From contig NC_026659.2 in the NCBI RefSeq assembly GCF_000004075.3, positions 28,724,272-28,788,271 of the forward strand: a stretch of 64,000 bases of DNA, read 5' to 3'. Positions within the stretch are counted from its first letter, which is position 1, and every line of letters starts with the position of its first letter. This document shows positions 60,202-64,000 of the stretch, piece after piece. A program made the translations under genes and the position numbers. Source of the stretch: Cucumis sativus. Its lineage: Eukaryota > Streptophyta > Magnoliopsida > Cucurbitales > Cucurbitaceae. The notes beneath the pieces are model-generated. The model was not told the origin of the DNA and did not search any database. It saw nothing but the letters and a program-made list of their open reading frames with translations.

Positions 60202-62269
60202 ATGGAGGAGGAGATACGAACCTCTGTTGATTCGTCTTCTTCAGTCAATCTTCCTTTGCGAACCATCTGTCATGTGTATGTCACTCTCTCACTCCCCTTT
60301 TTCATTATTACTACAACTTTCTTTTCTCTAATTTCCTAATTTCCTAATTTCATCCTTTTCGGTTACTAATGCAGCTGCCACAAGCAATTTTCACAGTATT
60401 CCTGTCCTCGTTGTAATTCTCGTTACTGTTCTCTGCAATGTTACAAGGTTACTGAAACTTCATACAAATTTGATTCAATGGGTTTGATTTTTGTAAGGTT
60501 ATTGATGGACTTGAGTGGTTTATTTACTTGAATTTTTGTTTGGAGATTGCAGTCTCATAGTAACCGTTGTACTGAGTCCTTCATGCGAGAAAATGTTGTT
60601 GAGGAGCTGCGTCAATTGAGGACAGACGATAGTGCTAAACGTAAAACGCTTGACATCTTAAAAAGGTTTCATGCCGAAGAGGAAATGGAAGACTTGGATG
60701 AGGAGGATGGTATGTGTTTGGGTGATTTTTTTGGCTGGTGATTTTTTTTGTATACTTCTGTATGAGTATTATGTTTAGAACTTTAGTAATACTCGGGTAT
60801 ACAAATTTATAATTTGTGAAGAAATTATTTATTACATTACATTGAGGCCCCCATGCTTGCCTCTTTTAGAGGAAAAGCCTCAAGACTCCTTGTAACCTTC
60901 TAAAACATTTGATTCTAGTACTTTAGTTTATGTTTCTAAGACGAGATTGGTTCTAAGTAATTAGATGAGTGATGCTTTGCTTACTTCTGTAATTGAGCCA
61001 AATAGTGGAAATCAGAAGTTATCGGCACTTACATCAATGTTTTAGTGATAAAAATTGAAATGAAAATTTACTTTTGTGAAGTTATTTAACCAAGTTTTGT
61101 CCTTCAATCTTCCAACAGCTTCTTATCTGCTATAGCAATTAACATGACTAAAGACTTATTGTAACTTCTTGCAGATTCAACTTTATCTGAGGAAACTACT
61201 GAAAAAGTTCTCGCAGGTATGATCTTGGGAATCACTTAAAATAGTAGTCCTTGTTTCTACCTGAATTGCTCTCGCTTGGCTTTCTTCTATTTCTCTTGAA
61301 CAAAATTTTCAACTCCTGTTTTTATGATGTGTACTCATACGTATGATTTGTAAGTGATGTAAGCAGAATTTCTTCCTAATATCTACAGGTGACCAACTAA
61401 GTTTTGATGATTTGTCTGAGGAGGAGAAGAAACGGTTCTTAAGAGCAATGGCATCAGGAGAGTTGAGCAAGATGATTGAACCTTGGGAAGCTTGGTGGAT
61501 GAAACCTTCTGCCAGAACAATATCTCTGAGCAAAGAAGGAACACCACTTGTTCAACTCCATGCTGCGGAGAGAATGACAACTTCACTAACAAGTGAAACT
61601 GAAGTGATGCAATCAAGTGGAATTCCCCAAGCACCTGATACCCCGTTACCTCCACTTAGCAAGCTTAGTACTGCCGAGCCATCACCCCTGTTGGCTGTTC
61701 ACTTGATTGATATCATTTATAGTTATTGTTTCACACTTCGCTTGTACAATGGAGACTGGCAATCAGATGCTACGGGGTCAGCTCTGGTTGTTTTGAGTAT
61801 CTCCTCTGTCTTGGGTCAAAATGGTAAACCGGAAACAGTTTTAGAAGCCTTGTCATCTTGCTTGGAACAAACATGTTCTCCAGCTTATCGACACGTGGGG
61901 GGTTTGCAGCTTGGATTGAGTCTGATTGACGATGTCTCAACCCTGCTTTCATTGGGCTGTCCTGCTTTAGTGTGCTTGCTTTGCGACTTGCAAAGGCTTA
62001 TTCAAGCTGGGGAGAGAGATCTGAAATCAGAAAAGAGGAGAAGAAAATCTAAGTGGTCAGATATTGGCACTAAGCTTAAACACGCTGACAGGAAGATCTT
62101 TTTCATCATGTGTTGGGTTCACGAGCAGCCAAGCGAAGTTTGGTCAACTTTGGAGAATATCGTAAAGATGGAAAAAAGTTCAATTATGGAGTTTGAGAAT
62201 CATAAAATGTCGACAAAAATGGATAGCAAGGTCAAAAGCGGGGATAAAGTTTTGATACAGGAGATATAA
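60202..62269 (+). CDS. ZNHIT2: Zinc finger HIT domain protein, ZNHIT2-like
   Basis: Five exons join in phase: 60202-60275, 60375-60447, 60553-60709, 61175-61216 and 61389-62269, giving 408 residues. The zf-HIT domain at residues 23-55 has all eight metal ligands: C23, C26, C35, C38, C43, C47, H51 and C55. After it come a KRF-type helix, an acidic stretch and a conserved segment LSEEEKKRFLRAMASGELSK, then WEAWWMKP, which is characteristic of the ZNHIT2 branch of HIT proteins. Human ZNHIT2 works with the R2TP/PAQosome chaperone and supports assembly of the U5 snRNP. The plant role is inferred. The first two exons are only 74 and 73 nt, and exon 4 only 42 nt. The gene neighbours Aquarius, another spliceosome-linked gene. 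Confidence 0.92.
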
Positions 62270-63363
62270 TAAGAATCATGTGCATACATGTTTATATTTG
62301 TCTTTGTTGTGTGTTACCTTTGACCACCGATATATTAAAGACCCATTATCATCCATTTTCTTCAGGGGTTTTAATGGCTTGTGTGCTTAATCCTTGGAGA
62401 GAATTGTACATCTTTTTTCAACCTTCCCTTGGAGCAAATTTGTTGACATTACTCATGCAAAATTTGTCATTTCTCTCAAAATCTAAGATGAAAAGTGTTG
62501 AGATTCTTATTCAAAATTTGTCGAGAATAAGTTTAAGTAAGGCCTAATGGGCTCGATATCTCTGTACTTTCAACTGCTTTCTTTAGGTGTTGAAGTGTTG
62601 AATTGGTAATTATTATATGAAAGAGAATAATTGGAGAGTTAAGATGAGGTGAAAAATTGGATGAGTTTAATAACAATCATCAAGAGAACTTAAATTTAAG
62701 TGGAATATGTTTAGTGTTTCTACGAACTAGAATCTTATTCTTATCACAATGCAAAAGAATGCACAGATTCTTACCACAATAAGAAAAAGGAAATCCTCTA
62801 AATGTTGTTCACACCCCTTTCTCCTGGGTAGGGACAGCTCAAGGTAGCTCGGGACCTCAGACGATCATTTTTGCTAGGCTAAATTTTAAGTCCAATTATA
62901 TGCTTTAGCCCTTGATGTTCATGAGTCTTTTAAGTATTGACATATTTCAATTTATTCCTTCACTGTTGATGATTGCATAACTTTGCAGTTTTAAGTTTCA
63001 CACTTTATGTTCTATCATTGCTGAAATAGAATAAAAAATTTCATCTTGGTAAAGTTCTAAATGTTTTCACACCTAATGATTCTTAAGTCTGTCTGTCTCA
63101 TTCAAAGAAAGAATCTTTAACTTTGAAATCTCTAATCTTTGTTCTACTTTCTTGAAGACTCTGGAGAATGTATGAGCTTAGTTGTGAGCATGCTCTTGAA
63201 CATAAATGAAAAGAAGATTCTCGGTTAGGTAAATCAAATCGCTCAAAGCATATATAAGCAAACAATTTTAGCGTTGTTCATTGAGATTGGAGAGAATTAA
63301 CCATTGCTTTGAAACAGAATACAAAGTAGTGAACCTCAGGACCACTGATCTGTTGTTCGTCCG
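62270..63363. other. Intergenic between ZNHIT2 and the CYSTM gene
   Basis: The first 250 bases are likely the ZNHIT2 3' UTR. The rest is AT-rich with no gene, RNA or repeat that I recognise. The last 80-150 bases (with CATATATAAGCA at 63248-63259 as a possible TATA box) probably contain the promoter and leader of the small gene that follows. Confidence 0.5.
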
Positions 63364-63815
63364 ATGGCACATGAAGACGCAAGAAAAAACAAGGGCTGTC
63401 ATGTACCAGATGCTCCAAACCAACCTCAGCCTCAGCCATCAGGTTTCTGTTTTCTTTCTTATATGCTCTTAGTTTCAATTTAATGGTTGGGAAGAAGCTT
63501 AGATAAATCTTTTTTCAATTCACTTACCAGGAAAAAAGAATTTTCGATGCCCACATACACAAAAGAAAGGGAACAAAAGCTTCCTTGAAGGATGGTAAGT
63601 ATGGTTCTTAACCAACATGTTTTCATTCCATCCGATACTGACATGTTTTCGTTCAGTTTGTAAATAGTTACTGCCTTTTCATTGTGCAGATGCAGTCGGT
63701 TTAGCTGTTAAGTGTGTTTCATAAACTAATAGTTTTCAAAATTCTTTGCAGCATCTTTGCTTTGTGCTGTTGTTGGATTTGTGATGCTTGCATTGATGTT
63801 AGTGTAACTATATGA
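63364..63815 (+). CDS. Small cysteine-rich transmembrane (CYSTM) protein
   Basis: Three short exons join in phase: 63364-63442, 63531-63594 and 63752-63815, giving 68 residues. The N-terminal part is polar and Gln/Pro-rich (MAHEDARKNKG..., APNQPQPQPSG). The C-terminal end is the CYSTM module: FLEGC, then IFALCCCWICDAC, with cysteines at 48, 53, 54, 55, 58 and 61 in a hydrophobic segment, the pattern of plant proteins ending FLEGCLAALCCCCLLDACF. Family members are tail-anchored in membranes, can dimerise, and are linked to stress and metal tolerance; the function of this one is unknown. Both introns have GT-AG ends, and the splits fall within Gly and Cys codons, leaving the frame intact. A possible TATA box (CATATATAAGCA) lies about 110 bases upstream of the ATG. 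A longer unspliced frame overlaps exon 1 but resembles nothing. The tail after the module (IDVSVTI) is longer than usual. Confidence 0.85.
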
Positions 63816-64000
63816 TAAACATCAGCAACAGCAGGACTTGCACCAGATGCATAACCAACAGCCAATTATCTAGAAATTTTACTATGAAGGCATGACTGAA
63901 TTATGTATCCATGTGATCCTATCACAATCTAAATAATTGCTAAATACCTTTCCTCTTCATATTGTTTTAGTTCTTCCAGGCCTCAGACAGGTCCACACAT
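63816..64000. other. 3' region of the CYSTM gene
   Basis: This AT-rich sequence follows the small gene's stop codon and runs off the window end. It fits a 3' UTR and trailing spacer; nothing else is visible. Confidence 0.4.

Noticed and set aside
60039-60266. 75-residue minus-strand frame over the start of the zf-HIT gene
   Set aside because: It is antisense to a clear zf-HIT exon and its leader and resembles no known protein.
63281-63472. 63-residue frame overlapping the CYSTM exon 1
   Set aside because: It has no recognisable similarity and runs past a good splice donor. The other frame, spliced, gives a clear CYSTM protein.
1-64000. LTR retrotransposons, virus-derived genes or other capsid-bearing elements
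   Set aside because: No long terminal repeats, integrase, protease, capsid or polymerase-like frames were seen anywhere in the window.

Overview
The window is nuclear DNA of a flowering plant. Protein-coding genes are split by AT-rich GT-AG introns, two nuclear-type tRNA genes are present (the tRNA-Tyr has an 11-nt intron), and every recognisable protein has plant-typical form (POWERDRESS, IQ67-domain, GRAS/SCL3, plant-length ATP synthase d). Wording of the proteins, notably the Aquarius homologue, and dispersed repeats built on TCTATC/TGATAGAC-like stretches point to the cucumber family (Cucurbitaceae). This family call rests on memory of such sequences, not on a search.

Layout from left to right. 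A POWERDRESS-like double-SANT protein (130-6801) is followed by an IQ67-domain calmodulin-binding scaffold (9728-12286), TIM14/PAM18 (13214-15330) and an EF-hand mitochondrial carrier of the SAMTL type (18607-24883). On the minus strand lies mitochondrial ATP synthase subunit d (25854-27951). Its 5' end faces MUS81 (28721-35043), and tRNA-Ser(CGA) and tRNA-Tyr(GTA) sit in the gap between them. A 5-kb AT-rich gap leads to the GRAS protein SCL3 (40079-41488). Then come a Yae1-domain protein (44830-46819), the spliceosomal helicase Aquarius/EMB2765 (48063-58440), a ZNHIT2-like zf-HIT protein (60202-62269) and a small CYSTM-type protein split over three short exons (63364-63815). I rebuilt each coding sequence exon by exon. 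All exon phases close and each product has a length normal for its family.

There is no operon logic here. The left part does carry a functional and syntenic theme: TIM14, the carrier and ATP synthase d are consecutive nuclear genes for mitochondrial inner-membrane proteins, and PWR-IQD-TIM14-SAMTL-ATPd looks like the union of two Arabidopsis segments (near At3g52250-52300 and At2g35795-35800). Aquarius and ZNHIT2, both tied to spliceosome function or assembly, are neighbours on the right.

Intergenic DNA is AT-rich, with microsatellites, short tandem duplications, two copies of an inverted-repeat-ended (MITE-like) element and several probable 3' tails of non-LTR retroelements. I saw no LTR element, virus-derived gene, CRISPR array or toxin gene, and no undescribed multi-gene system. 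The most useful observations are the hidden small CYSTM gene, a GC-AG intron in the carrier gene, the unfractionated synteny block, the tRNA pair in a divergent promoter region, and upstream ORFs in the SAMTL and SCL3 leaders.
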